This document shows positions 44,715 to 53,940 of a DNA stretch of 64,000 nt, piece after piece. Numbering within the stretch: position 1 is the stretch's first letter; every line of letters begins with the position of its first letter. The stretch comes from Clostridia bacterium (GTDB lineage Bacteria > Bacillota_A > Clostridia > Oscillospirales > CAG-272). The translations under genes were made by a program, and so were the position numbers. The stretch lies in contig JAFTSQ010000025.1 of the NCBI GenBank assembly GCA_017467205.1, forward strand, positions 77,754 to 141,753, written 5' to 3'. The notes below the pieces were generated by a model. The model did not search any database. It was not told where the DNA came from and saw nothing but the letters and a program-made list of their open reading frames with translations.

Positions 44715-45533
44715 ATGGATTTTGAAGCGTTTTTGAACAGCCTTCTCAATTGGGCAATGACGACAGGCATGAAAATAATCATAGCCATTGTTATTCTTAT
44801 AGTTTCCTTCAGAGTTATAACGCTTTTGTCGAGAAAAATCGGGAAAAAGCTTACAAACGGAAAGAAGCCGCTTGATAAAACGATTACCACGACGCTTGCA
44901 TACGTCATAAGCATAACGCTGAAAACTCTTGTCGTTATAGCTCTTATAGGATATCTCGGAATAGATACCAGCGGCTTTGCCGCGCTTATCACCTCTCTCG
45001 GTGTAGGGATAGGGCTTGCGGTAAACGGTGCGCTCTCCAATCTCGCAGGCGGCGCTTTACTGATTATAACCCGTCCCTTTAGAGTTGACGATTTTATAGA
45101 GGCGTCCGGGTATTCGGGAACTGTCGAGGATATTCATATAGTTACAACAAGGCTGAGAACTCCCGATAATAAGGTTGTTTACATTCCTAACGGAACACTT
45201 TCGTCGGGGACTATAGTAAACTATTCCGAAAAGGATATTCGCCGCGTAGATCTAAAGTTTTCTGTGGGTTATAATACAGGCTCCGAGCTCGCAAAGTCTA
45301 TTATTCTCGAGCTTGCTCGCTCACACGGTAAGGTACTCCGCGAGCCGGAGCCATTTGTAAGAGTATCCGATCATGCCGAAAGCGGTATAAAGATATTGGC
45401 AAGAGTATGGACGAAGAGTGCCGACTATTGGGATGTTAATTTTGACCTTATAGAGAGTGTCAAGGCAGAGTTTGATAAGCACGGAATTAGGATTCCTTAC
45501 AATCAAATTGATGTTCATGTAAAGAATGATTGA
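44715..45533 (+). CDS. Small-conductance mechanosensitive channel, MscS family
   Basis: 272 residues. Three membrane helices (about 18-38, 60-85, 88-112), the last being the Gly/Ala-rich pore helix (GIGLAVNGALSNLAGGALLIITRPFRVDDFIE), then the cytoplasmic beta and alpha/beta domains (IPNGTLSSGTIVNYS; IPYNQIDVHV). It opens under membrane tension to release solutes after osmotic downshock. Single gene with terminator. Confidence 0.93.
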   Translation: MDFEAFLNSLLNWAMTTGMKIIIAIVILIVSFRVITLLSRKIGKKLTNGKKPLDKTITTTLAYVISITLKTLVVIALIGYLGIDTSGFAALITSLGVGIGLAVNGALSNLAGGALLIITRPFRVDDFIEASGYSGTVEDIHIVTTRLRTPDNKVVYIPNGTLSSGTIVNYSEKDIRRVDLKFSVGYNTGSELAKSIILELARSHGKVLREPEPFVRVSDHAESGIKILARVWTKSADYWDVNFDLIESVKAEFDKHGIRIPYNQIDVHVKND

Positions 45534-45535
45534 CA

Positions 45536-45559
45536 AAAAGGCGGTTTAACCGCCTTTTT
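45536..45559 (+). terminator. mscS terminator
   Basis: AAAAAGGCGG / CCGCCTTTTT with a short loop. Confidence 0.88.
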
Positions 45560-45694
45560 ATATTATTAATGCCTTTACCTCGCTTTTCTAAATTATCATT
45601 ATGAATGTTGGTATATATAATCTTTTATATAAAATTCTATTGAACTTAGATTTTATTTGTGTTAAAATATATAAAAACAGATTTGGAGATTATT

Positions 45695-46516
45695 ATGGTA
45701 AAAACTTTTAAAAACGTATTTTTCCACGCAACGGGAAAGCTTAAGAACGACAAGCTTCGTTTTATTCTTTTTATAGGATATCTTATATTTACTCTTTTTT
45801 CGGCGGTGTACTTTTTTACACTCGGACAGATAAGAAACGGACTTTTGCCTGTTGCTTACGCGGCACTCTTTATAGTCATGCTCGCGATTTTCGAGTATTT
45901 TCTCAAAATGGACGCAGGAAATCTGTTTCTCGTGATACTGTTTTCCGTACCCGTCGGAGGAATACTCGGTACATGCTATGAATTTTATATGCTGATACCC
46001 TTTTTTGATACTCTCTTACATACCATATCCGGCTTTATATTTGCGGCACTCGGCTACTCTCTTATGGAAAGGCTTTTGCTTAAGCACGCTGTACGCTCGC
46101 GCCTAATATCTGTACTTTTCGCGCTTTGCTTCAGTTTAGCAATAGCTTTGCTTTGGGAGCTTTTTGAGTGGCTGCTCACCACTCTTATGAACGGAGATAT
46201 GTTGGAGGATACGGTGGTGTATAACATACGCTCCTACCTTCTTTCGGGAAGTCATAACGAGACCGTTGATCTTCTTGATATAAGCAAGACTGTGATATAT
46301 CATTCCGGCGGAGCTTATGAGCTTGAGGGATACCTTGACCTTGGAGGACTCGATTCTCTCGTTGATATGGCGGTATGCCTTGCTGGCGCTGTGGCTTTTG
46401 GAATTTTATCGCTGGCGAGCCATCTTGCCAAGAAGGATATAGTACCGTATTTTGCACCGAAATGTAATGAAAAAATTACAAATACCGACAAAAAAGAAGA
46501 AAAAGCGAGCGTATAG
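45695..46516 (+). CDS. YjdF/DUF2238-like membrane protein
   Basis: 273 residues from the ATG at 45695 (TTGGAGAT before it). About seven membrane helices. The middle carries FDTLLHTISGFIFAALGYSL and LLWELFEWLLT, reminiscent of YjdF-type membrane proteins with a conserved His and the WE.xE motif. A ~50-residue loop follows before the last helix (DMAVCLAGAVAFGILSLA) and a Lys-rich tail. Function unknown; assignment is by motif memory only. Confidence 0.6.
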   Translation: MVKTFKNVFFHATGKLKNDKLRFILFIGYLIFTLFSAVYFFTLGQIRNGLLPVAYAALFIVMLAIFEYFLKMDAGNLFLVILFSVPVGGILGTCYEFYMLIPFFDTLLHTISGFIFAALGYSLMERLLLKHAVRSRLISVLFALCFSLAIALLWELFEWLLTTLMNGDMLEDTVVYNIRSYLLSGSHNETVDLLDISKTVIYHSGGAYELEGYLDLGGLDSLVDMAVCLAGAVAFGILSLASHLAKKDIVPYFAPKCNEKITNTDKKEEKASV

Positions 46517-46527
46517 CTCGCTTTTTT
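46500..46527. terminator. Bidirectional terminator
   Basis: AAAAAGCGAGC / GCTCGCTTTTTT, overlapping the end of the membrane protein gene and facing the convergent glycosidase gene. Confidence 0.88.
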
Positions 46528-46535
46528 AAAATGTT

Positions 46536-48470
46536 TTATTTCATAGCATCAAGAATAAGAAGCGCCGCCACAGAGGCAAAGCCGTGATTACAGCTTGCGG
46601 TCGGTCTGTCATGCTCCCAAAGAGTTCCGGTCTTTTCTGCCATTTTTGAGAAGTATTCAAGAGATTCGGAAAGCACTCTCTCTCCCTCACCTATAGAGGA
46701 TAGCCAGAAGAAGCGCAGATAATTTCCGATAAACATGTTGCTTCTTCCGATTTTTGGATATTTATCGGTACGCATCGGACCAAACTCAAGCTTCATACGC
46801 TCCTTGAAGCTATCGTCGGTTTTGATACCCATAAACAGTGCATAATATTGACAGGTTTCGCTTATATGGTCATCGCGGCGCACAAGACCTATACATTCCC
46901 GCGTTGCATGATCGGCGAAAAACTCACCGTTATAGGAAAGCTCGAATATTTTTTCTCGCATTTTCTCCGCACGGGCAATCAATGCCGTATCTCCGTAAAG
47001 CGTGGCGGTATCCTCAAGCATCTTTGCATAAAGCATATTAGAGGGGAAGTTCACGCCGTCGGTGTAGTCGTTTGCCACGCTCCACTCGACAAACACCCAG
47101 GAATCAAGGTTTTCAAGAAGTCCGTCTTCGTTAAGATATCTGTCAAAAAATTCAACGAGTCCGTACACCTTTTCCTTTGCCATATCTATAAGCGAACGGT
47201 CGCCGGTTCTTTCAAGATAGTCGCGCAGCTCAAGCACGAACCACATAGCCCAGTTCGGTATGTAGCGACCGGTGGGGTGCTGCGAGGGGAAGCACATGGG
47301 CAGCATTTTCGGTGCAACCTCGGGAGTTTTTGCAATGATGATGTTTTCAAGGAAGGCGCGCTCGATATTATTGTTACCCATAAAGAGGCGCTCTGCCTTC
47401 GCTGTGAAATAGGAATCGCAAAGCCAGCCCGCGCGTTCTCTTCCGGGGCAGTCGGTGAATATATCAACCGCATTTTGCATAAAGGTGTTTTTTGCCGCAG
47501 ACAGCACCGTATCGGCAAGCGGATTTCCGATTTTTGGCAGGCTTTTTGCACGGTCGTTCTCATAAAGGATAAGCGACGGAGTGACGGAGACCTCGCCTTT
47601 GACTAGAATCTTCATAAATTTCATCGCGTACGGCTCGCGGGAAATAACGGAAAAGCTTCCCTCAGGCGATTTCGTGTAGAAAAAGTCGTTACAGCCCGAG
47701 CGTCTGAATATCCATTTTCCTTCCGGCTTTATCTCCTCGAAGGCACAGAACAGCTCGCAATCGCTGTCAGCGTTGAAATCCAGGACTATAAAGCCGGTCT
47801 TTTCGACCTCAAGCTCAAAATCGAGTGCTTGCCAGCCCTCGGCAATCGCCCGTGCTACTGTATTTTCCGGAGAGAATTCCGGCATACCTGGGAAAAGATG
47901 CGGTCTTTCAGGGAGCTTTCTTATATCGTCAAATCCCTTGAAAATGTCTTTACCGATAGCCGTGAAGCCACAACGCTTGTAATCGCACATTTCTCCGACG
48001 CCCTCGAGTATTATCGGTGAATCTACCGGCTCGGTCTCGACTCTCACTCTGCCGGTTTGTGAAAGGTCAAAGCCCTCGGCAAATGTACGCTGACCGCTGT
48101 ATCTCGGCATGCTTTGGATTCGTGATAGATCCTTTTCGCAGATAAAGTCCTCGCTCGTGTATATTTCCTTGCCGTCCAAGAGAAGCGATGCTGCAAAGAA
48201 GGGCTTTTGGTAATCACACTCGTAATTTGTGACATAGCTTGCAAGAAGCTTTATTTCTATTTTCCCGCACCTCTTTAACGGAATAATCTTTTTTCGCGAA
48301 TATCCTGCGGCGGTGCGCTCGGGACCGTAGGCTATAAATTTTCCGTCTATGTAAACCGTATAGGTATCGGCGGCGCATATCTCAAGGGTATCGCATTGAG
48401 CCTTTGGCTTTATTGAGAATATAAATTCGGAATTCGGAATTTCCGAGCTTTTCGCAAAGATAAATTTCAT
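46536..48470 (-). CDS. GH78-type alpha-L-rhamnosidase-like enzyme
   Basis: 644 residues, cytoplasmic (no signal peptide). N-terminal beta domains (about 1-300; YTVYIDGKFIAYGPERTAAGY), then an (alpha/alpha)6 barrel. The catalytic-region signature DCPGRERAGWLCDSYFTA (about residue 335) matches the DCPxRxExxGW motif of bacterial rhamnosidases, and a second acidic/Trp motif follows (NLDSWVFVEWS). It would remove terminal alpha-L-rhamnose or a related sugar from oligosaccharides. The family includes members with other specificities. It starts 15 bp after the HMA gene. Confidence 0.8.
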   Translation of the reverse strand: MKFIFAKSSEIPNSEFIFSIKPKAQCDTLEICAADTYTVYIDGKFIAYGPERTAAGYSRKKIIPLKRCGKIEIKLLASYVTNYECDYQKPFFAASLLLDGKEIYTSEDFICEKDLSRIQSMPRYSGQRTFAEGFDLSQTGRVRVETEPVDSPIILEGVGEMCDYKRCGFTAIGKDIFKGFDDIRKLPERPHLFPGMPEFSPENTVARAIAEGWQALDFELEVEKTGFIVLDFNADSDCELFCAFEEIKPEGKWIFRRSGCNDFFYTKSPEGSFSVISREPYAMKFMKILVKGEVSVTPSLILYENDRAKSLPKIGNPLADTVLSAAKNTFMQNAVDIFTDCPGRERAGWLCDSYFTAKAERLFMGNNNIERAFLENIIIAKTPEVAPKMLPMCFPSQHPTGRYIPNWAMWFVLELRDYLERTGDRSLIDMAKEKVYGLVEFFDRYLNEDGLLENLDSWVFVEWSVANDYTDGVNFPSNMLYAKMLEDTATLYGDTALIARAEKMREKIFELSYNGEFFADHATRECIGLVRRDDHISETCQYYALFMGIKTDDSFKERMKLEFGPMRTDKYPKIGRSNMFIGNYLRFFWLSSIGEGERVLSESLEYFSKMAEKTGTLWEHDRPTASCNHGFASVAALLILDAMK

Positions 48471-48485
48471 ATGTCTGCCCTCAAA

Positions 48486-48749
48486 TTATTTTTTACCAAA
48501 CAGCGATGCGAAAAATCCGCGTTTTTCATAAGGCTCTTCATTGTAGGATATTACCTTATATCCGCTCTTTTCGATTGCCGCGCGTACCGTTTGCTCGTCG
48601 GGGGAGACCACTGTTATTATTACAGTCTCTCCGTTTGCATGCGATGAGGATACCTTCTTTACCGAAAGCACGCCTCTTATTGCATCGTTTATGTGTGCTT
48701 CGCACATTCCGCACATCATACCGTCTATTCCAACTGTTATTTTAACCAT
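48486..48749 (-). CDS. Heavy-metal-associated (HMA) domain protein
   Basis: 87 residues. Ferredoxin-like HMA fold with the metal-binding motif GMMCGMCEAHI (CxxC at positions 13-16) and a C-terminal basic extension (YEKRGFFASLFGKK). Binds Cu(I) or similar soft metals as a chaperone. No copper ATPase gene is next to it, so partner unknown. Confidence 0.88.
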   Translation of the reverse strand: MVKITVGIDGMMCGMCEAHINDAIRGVLSVKKVSSSHANGETVIITVVSPDEQTVRAAIEKSGYKVISYNEEPYEKRGFFASLFGKK

Positions 48750-48808
48750 TTTTTATCCTTTCGTGATGAAGCTGTCATTTGTTAACTAACTCATATTATA
48801 GTGTCTAT

Positions 48809-49426
48809 TCATTCGTTTGTCAAGAGAAAATCGCCGAACGGTGATACGGTTATTTTATCCGATACGGTATAACCAAGCTCGGTAAGATTAGAGAGATCGA
48901 ACACTACGGTATAGCTGCCCCTTTCGGTCGGAATCCTGTCGGTGCTTTCTCCGTTTACCTTGATTTTCGGCGACAGTGCGTCAGCGTCCTTTGTTGAAGC
49001 CGTGACGGTATTGCCGTCCTTATCCTTGAGGATAAAGCTTGCGTCTATTCTCTCGTGTCCGTCTGAAATTTCAAGGCGGAATGTAAACTTGTCTGCTTCG
49101 CACCGAGTAAGTGCAAGCGCACCGTCTTTGGAATAAAGAATGTAAGTGCCGTTTGATTCTTGGTGTATGTCGCTTGTCGAACCGTCACCGCCGTCTGTCA
49201 TAGGTGGGGCAGCACCGCCCGCACCGTCGCCTCCTACTGCGTTATCCATAATTCCGGAAAAGCCTATAGCAGCAAGAACTACCGCAAAGGTGAAAATCAG
49301 CGATGCCGCAGCGGCACCGATTTTGAATATCAGCCGTACTGCCGGATTATACGGATGCGCTGCCTCGGAAATGAATTTTTCGTCAAGCTCACTTATTGCA
49401 TAAAGCAGCTTTTGATTTTCCGTCAT
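48809..49426 (-). CDS. Probable membrane-bound anti-sigma factor
   Basis: 205 residues: a cytoplasmic N-terminus (MTENQKLLYAISELDEKFI), one membrane helix (about 32-55), a Gly-rich linker and an extracytoplasmic beta-rich domain. It overlaps the upstream ECF sigma gene by 4 bp, the standard sigma/anti-sigma layout, which is the main basis for the call. There is no ZAS zinc motif. Confidence 0.7.
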   Translation of the reverse strand: MTENQKLLYAISELDEKFISEAAHPYNPAVRLIFKIGAAAASLIFTFAVVLAAIGFSGIMDNAVGGDGAGGAAPPMTDGGDGSTSDIHQESNGTYILYSKDGALALTRCEADKFTFRLEISDGHERIDASFILKDKDGNTVTASTKDADALSPKIKVNGESTDRIPTERGSYTVVFDLSNLTELGYTVSDKITVSPFGDFLLTNE

Positions 49427-49977
49427 ATAAAAATCCCCTCCTTAGAAAGATAAAGGGCGAGTTTTCCTCTTGCTCTGTGTAATACAGTCTTGACACGACC
49501 CTCTCCTATCCGATATGCTTTTGCTATATCGGCGACAGAGTCAAGATAAAAATACCGTCTTATGAAAATTCTTCTGACAAGCTCGCGCTCAGAGCGGAGA
49601 AATGCGTTTATGATGCCGGCTATCTCCTCGCTCTCAAGCCGCTCGGTAATATCCGAGGAGCCGACGCACTCGGCAAGCTCGTCAAGCGACTCGAAAACAC
49701 GCCCTCCGCGCTTTTGCGAATTTTTTGCGCTCAGCTTATCCAAGGCAAGATTGCGGGTTATTTTTGCAAGAAAAGCGCGGAAAATATTCGGTCTTGTCGG
49801 AGGAATTGAATTCCATGCCCTAAGATAGGTGTCGTTTACACATTCATCAGACTCGAAGCTGTCATCAAGAATGTTCAGTGCTATCCTCGTGCAGTATGTG
49901 CCGTATTTGTCGCTCGTCTCGGTTATTGCACGCTCGTCTCTTGCAAAATAAAGCTCTATTATCTCGGAGTCCTGCAT
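49423..49977 (-). CDS. ECF-type RNA polymerase sigma factor
   Basis: 184 residues from the ATG at 49977 (GAAAGGAGAG before it). Region 2 (YCTRIALNILDDSFESDECVNDTYLRAWNSIPPTRP, about 30-65) and region 4 (RYFYLDSVADIAKAYRIGEGRVKTVLHRARGKL, about 140-170). It directs polymerase to a regulon probably responding to an envelope or external signal sensed through the overlapping anti-sigma gene. Confidence 0.9.
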   Translation of the reverse strand: MQDSEIIELYFARDERAITETSDKYGTYCTRIALNILDDSFESDECVNDTYLRAWNSIPPTRPNIFRAFLAKITRNLALDKLSAKNSQKRGGRVFESLDELAECVGSSDITERLESEEIAGIINAFLRSERELVRRIFIRRYFYLDSVADIAKAYRIGEGRVKTVLHRARGKLALYLSKEGIFI

Positions 49978-50058
49978 AGCTCTCTCCTTTCTCAATAATA
50001 TTGACGGAAAAATTTTTTCGTGGTTTCGGTATATTAAAACTTCGATGCGTAAATTGCT

Positions 50059-51057
50059 TTATATTTTTTTGAGTTCATCGATTATCGCGTCGTAGCTCTC
50101 GGGTGCACCGCACAGATTTTTTTCGTTTTTTTCATAAAGCTCCTCAAACTTTATGGAGCGAAGCCGCGAGCGTAAAAAGCCCTCTATCCAATACATAAAT
50201 CGCGTTCCTTGCGAAAGCACCTCGAGCGACTTCATTCGCTCATACATCGGTACGCCGTCAGAGGCGTCACGCCACGTGTCCACGAAGGCAAGATCGAAGC
50301 CCTCCTGCGGCATTACATGCTCTGCATATTCAAACGCATCGGCGTTCACGATGCGTATCTTTGCCTTCCACGGTATCTGAGGAAGTATCTTTTCGGAAAA
50401 CAGCTTTATGACGTCGGGACTTTTTTCAACAACCGTGACAGACTCGACCTCGGGCTTTGCCGATGCCATGTAAGCGTAGTAGCCAAGCCCGAGTCCAAAG
50501 GTGACGACCTTGCCGCGTGCCTTCGCTATAGCCTCCTCAGAGGTATCAAGGTCAACGGGAGTGAGTGTCATCCATTCGTTTCCGTCCTCAAGCACCGCAG
50601 GGAACTCAAATCTTTCGGTAAAAAATCCGAGGGGCGGTATGTCGGCAAAATCATCTGTGCATATCATATCTCCTGCTATTACTCCGCGGTAGGGAAGATA
50701 TGCCTCGCGGCGAAGCTCCCATCTGCCATCCTTGAAGCTTTCTATTTTTATATTCCTGTAATACGGGTCGTTTATGTATTTTTTGGCATCAAGTATTCTT
50801 ACCGATGGGGTGAGATAGTCACGTATCAAAACCCTGTCCTCGGGATTTTCAAAGTCCAAAGCAAAAATCTCCGAGAGCAATGCGACAAGTGCTTCTTTTT
50901 TTGTAATACTATCGTCCTCTGTAAGAGTATTTACCATCTCTTCGGTAATGACCTCAGGGTATCTTTCAAGATACTCGGCGTACATTCTTGTAATTCTGTA
51001 ATTTCGGTCAAAGGTCCTTGTAAGTCTTGAGAGCTTTTCGCTGTCCTTCAAAGTCAT
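50059..51057 (-). CDS. SAM-methyltransferase-like (spermidine-synthase-fold) protein
   Basis: 332 residues. N-terminal ~130 residues are helical and unknown. The middle has a Rossmann glycine motif VVTFGLGLGYYAYMAS (about 187-202) with an acidic residue after the second strand (VTVVEKSPDVIKLF) and DAFEYAEH...FDLAFVDTW, resembling class I SAM-binding or spermidine-synthase folds. Substrate unknown. It overlaps the SGNH hydrolase gene by 4 bp, so the two are coupled and may act together. Confidence 0.7.
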   Translation of the reverse strand: MTLKDSEKLSRLTRTFDRNYRITRMYAEYLERYPEVITEEMVNTLTEDDSITKKEALVALLSEIFALDFENPEDRVLIRDYLTPSVRILDAKKYINDPYYRNIKIESFKDGRWELRREAYLPYRGVIAGDMICTDDFADIPPLGFFTERFEFPAVLEDGNEWMTLTPVDLDTSEEAIAKARGKVVTFGLGLGYYAYMASAKPEVESVTVVEKSPDVIKLFSEKILPQIPWKAKIRIVNADAFEYAEHVMPQEGFDLAFVDTWRDASDGVPMYERMKSLEVLSQGTRFMYWIEGFLRSRLRSIKFEELYEKNEKNLCGAPESYDAIIDELKKI

Positions 51058-52037
51058 AATTTTTCTACTCCGAGTGCTTTTAGCTTTTCGGTTAGCGCCA
51101 CAGCGTACTGTGCAAATCCGAGGTCGTTCGGGTGAAGTCCGTCGGTAAAGAATTCCTCTGTATGGTGTGCAAGCTCTGCACCGTGAATAACGGTTATATT
51201 AAGCTCGTCCGCAAGCTTTTCAAGCGCCAATACCGCCGCGGAAAAGCTGCCTACATCTGTTTTTCTTTCAAAATCCTTGCGCCATATGGGTGATATGTAG
51301 AAAATTCTTGCTCTGCTATAGAATTTTTTCAAGGTTTCAAAGTACACGCGGCATCTCTCAAGACTGAGAGTTGCGCCCGACCAGTCGTTGGTGCCGAGGG
51401 CGACTGTGACAATGTCGGGGTCAAAGAGCGGCGCAGAGCCGAGTATCGACGGTCTGAATATCTCGCCTCCGATTGCCTGGTTTACTGCATCAAGCTCAAA
51501 ATTCCTTATTATCGTATTTGCGTACGTCAGGGAAGGGAAGTGCGCCTCGTAGCCGTGAGTTATCGAATCGCCGAGAATAAGGGCGCGAAGCTTCTTTTTT
51601 ATTGGTATCAGCTCAGCACCGTCGGAAAGCGTAAAATTTGAGACTGTCATTTTGAATAGATTCGGGAAAAATACTCTTACGCGCTTTTTCCCGGAGGATA
51701 GCTTTATGCTGACGGAATCCTGCCTCAGCTCCTCGAAATAAGCGCCCTTATGGGCTATCATAACGTCGTTCTCCCAAATATCAAAAAAGGCGTAATCTCT
51801 GTGAGGACCGACCTTAGACTCTGTCTCGTAATCGAAGCTGAGAATATCCGAATCGGTCAGAAAATCGAGTATTACCGATGCCGTTGAGTCGCTCCTTCTG
51901 CGAAATTCCGGATGCTCCGTTGCATATACAGACTTTTGCTCGTCTGTAAATCGGTGGAAGGTAAAGACTCCGTTCTCCTCTGTTACCGAGAGTGCTCCAA
52001 AGGTTATTTTTCTTATATCTTTTATGGAAAGCTTCAT
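51054..52037 (-). CDS. SGNH/GDSL hydrolase with N-terminal beta domain
   Basis: 327 residues. Block I LILGDSITHGY (catalytic Ser, about residue 155), block III VALGTNDWSG, and block V DGLHPNDLGFAQYA (Asp and His) are all present. The first ~135 residues form a beta domain as in CE2/CE3-like carbohydrate esterases. Likely an acetyl-esterase acting on glycans in the cytoplasm; no signal peptide. Overlaps the methyltransferase-like gene by 4 bp. Confidence 0.88.
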   Translation of the reverse strand: MKLSIKDIRKITFGALSVTEENGVFTFHRFTDEQKSVYATEHPEFRRRSDSTASVILDFLTDSDILSFDYETESKVGPHRDYAFFDIWENDVMIAHKGAYFEELRQDSVSIKLSSGKKRVRVFFPNLFKMTVSNFTLSDGAELIPIKKKLRALILGDSITHGYEAHFPSLTYANTIIRNFELDAVNQAIGGEIFRPSILGSAPLFDPDIVTVALGTNDWSGATLSLERCRVYFETLKKFYSRARIFYISPIWRKDFERKTDVGSFSAAVLALEKLADELNITVIHGAELAHHTEEFFTDGLHPNDLGFAQYAVALTEKLKALGVEKL

Positions 52038-52163
52038 TTTTGTGTCTCCTTGTTTTTTCTATATTGTAACTTAAAAAACACCTAAAGTCAATAAGGAAGC
52101 GGTATTTAAGGAATATTATTTTTAACTCGGCAAAAAATAATGTTATTGCGGAGGAGATAAATA

Positions 52164-52670
52164 ATGAACAATATAGTTCTCGGAAATATAATATCCTTTA
52201 TCGGTGCAATTTTTCTTTTCGGAAGCTGTATCGTTAAAACTAAGAAGAGAGTTCACTTTTTTCAGCTTCTCCAGTGCGCTGTATTTACCGTATCGCAGTT
52301 GGTTTTCGGCAGAGGTGCGGGCGCGGTCTCGATGTCGGTTGCAGGTGTTCGGAATCTCCTCATATGCTTTGATCTTTACGGCAGGGCGGCAATGCTTATA
52401 CTTGTTTCTGTCACCGCGTTTCTCGGCTTTTATTTTAACAGCGCGGGAATTGTCGGGTTATTGCCGGTGGCAGCGGGAATTTTTTATTCCGTTGTCTCCT
52501 ACAGTGCCAAAAGCATCAGAACGCTGAAGGCGGGACTTGCCGTTTTGCTTTTGGTATGGACCGTCTATTCTGCACTTATTTTTGACATTTTTGGTATGAT
52601 ATCAAACGCCACAGCGTTGGTCTTGAATCTTGTGACCTTTCACAGGATTATAAAGAATAAAGAGAGATAA
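52164..52670 (+). CDS. YgjV family membrane protein
   Basis: 168 residues with six short membrane helices. The N-terminus (NIVLGNIISFIGAIFLFGS), internal ISFAGV-like turn (MSVAGVRNLLICF) and C-terminal FDIFGMISNATALVLNLVTF resemble the YgjV/inner-membrane 'imp-YgjV' family of unknown function. Good GGAGGAG site before the ATG. It is the last clearly chromosomal gene before the mobile region. Confidence 0.72.
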   Translation: MNNIVLGNIISFIGAIFLFGSCIVKTKKRVHFFQLLQCAVFTVSQLVFGRGAGAVSMSVAGVRNLLICFDLYGRAAMLILVSVTAFLGFYFNSAGIVGLLPVAAGIFYSVVSYSAKSIRTLKAGLAVLLLVWTVYSALIFDIFGMISNATALVLNLVTFHRIIKNKER

Positions 52671-52749
52671 GGGGTATTATAAATGAGAACACTGATGATT
52701 TGTCAATGACATTTCCGAAAAAAATTTGAGAATTTTTGAAAAAAGTTGC

Positions 52750-52817
52750 AAAAAGCCTCGTTTTCAGCGTTTCGTAGCCCCCAAGGGGGCGGAGAGACGG
52801 TGAAAATGAGGCTTTTT
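52750..52817. terminator. Long palindrome / bidirectional terminator at the edge of the mobile region
   Basis: AAAAAGCCTC (52750-52759) pairs with GAGGCTTTTT (52808-52817), with inner TTTTCA/TGAAAA and a CCCCC/GGGGG tip. It can terminate in both directions. The 230-bp gap it sits in holds nothing else I can support. Confidence 0.6.
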
Positions 52818-52885
52818 CGGCGTTTTTGGGCATGGCAAAAGGACCGTCAGTATTTTGGCGATCTTTTTTGGGTCGTTTTATTCCG

Positions 52886-53918
52886 TTCAGCCGGCTGAAT
52901 CTGCTATTCCAGGACACCGAAATCAAGGTACATTAACTCCTTGCGCTTCTCCATAGGCGTGAGCCACTTACGTTTACCGTCTCGGCTCGTCAGCGTGCTG
53001 ACAGGAATATTGTTAGATCTGCGTAGATATGCCTTCATCTGCTTCAGAAGGTCCGCGAAAGAATAAAACTTAAGAGTTCTATAGAAACGCTCATTGTCGT
53101 TCCGATGAGAGCGCTCTACCTTTCCGTTATGCCGGGGAGTCCTAGGCTTTATCAGCTTATGCTCGATACCATTCTCGGCGCAAAGCCGATCAAGGGGGTG
53201 CAGCTTGTCGGTACTCGTCTGCCGTGTGTAGGTAAACTCGGTTCCGTTATCGGTCTGTATAATCTTCGGCTTATACCCGAAATACAGAAAGGCTCGCCAG
53301 AGAAAGTCTACCGTATTATGAGCGCTCAATTCCTCGTAAGGGTAGATGAAGCGTTCCCTGGTTGCCTCATCTATGACTGTATATTGAAAGAAGTTGCGGT
53401 CAGCGAGGACGGCGTAAGTCCGGCACTCAAACGGCACAAACTTAACGTCGAGCTGCCACTTCTCCCCAAGCTGCTCCGGGGTATTATATTTTTTCGGCTT
53501 GTAGATTTCCTTCTTCGGGCGATTCGCATAGAAGCCTTGGCGCTTAAGATAGCGATAAAGCGTTACCGGATTTCTGGTATAACCGTAATTCAGACGCAGC
53601 TTGCCGTAAAGCTCGTTAAGCCCGATATCCGGGGTCCTGCGTATCAGGTTGAGTATGTGACGCTTCTCCTCGGCGGTCTGCTCCTTCGGATGCGGAGTTA
53701 AGGGACGGTGGGATCTGTTCTCAAGGCTCTCAAGCGTTCCGTCGTATTGACTGCGCCACCGGCGAAGAGAACGGTCGGTACAATGGTAACGGTGACACAC
53801 AAATTCCGTACTGCTCGTCTGCCAGAGCGTCAAGGCTCTCAATTTCTCCCTCGGCGTATATGGTGAATTGTAATGTCTGTATTGCATATTGTTCTCCTTT
53901 GGCGTTCAGCCGGCTGAA
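52886..53918 (-). mobile_element. IS481-type insertion element (core limits)
   Basis: A single DDE transposase gene is flanked by two identical 14-bp palindromes, TTCAGCCGGCTGAA at 52886-52899 and 53905-53918, each in the context CGTTCAGCCGGCTGAAT. I could not identify classical terminal inverted repeats or a target duplication with confidence, so the true ends may lie slightly outside these coordinates. Confidence 0.65.
52904..53887 (-). CDS. IS481-family transposase
   Basis: 327 residues. N-terminal HTH domain (KLRALTLWQTSSTEFVCHRYHCTDRSLRRWRSQYDG), HTH_29/32-like linker (NELYGKLRLNYGYTRNPVTLYRYL), then the DDE/integrase core: D in KWQLDVKFVPF, D in IIQTDNGTEF, E in PRHNGKVERSHRND. All three catalytic acids are intact, so it may be active. 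It ends 5 bp from the left palindrome. It sits between the chromosome and the phage-like region. Confidence 0.9.
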   Translation of the reverse strand: MQYRHYNSPYTPREKLRALTLWQTSSTEFVCHRYHCTDRSLRRWRSQYDGTLESLENRSHRPLTPHPKEQTAEEKRHILNLIRRTPDIGLNELYGKLRLNYGYTRNPVTLYRYLKRQGFYANRPKKEIYKPKKYNTPEQLGEKWQLDVKFVPFECRTYAVLADRNFFQYTVIDEATRERFIYPYEELSAHNTVDFLWRAFLYFGYKPKIIQTDNGTEFTYTRQTSTDKLHPLDRLCAENGIEHKLIKPRTPRHNGKVERSHRNDNERFYRTLKFYSFADLLKQMKAYLRRSNNIPVSTLTSRDGKRKWLTPMEKRKELMYLDFGVLE

Positions 53919-53940
53919 TTCCTACCTCCACCCATTTGAC

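Noticed and set aside
44597..45040. 148-codon N-terminal extension of the esterase
   Set aside because: It is antisense to the start of mscS and its composition is atypical; the ATG at 44596 has a ribosome site and begins the recognisable protein.
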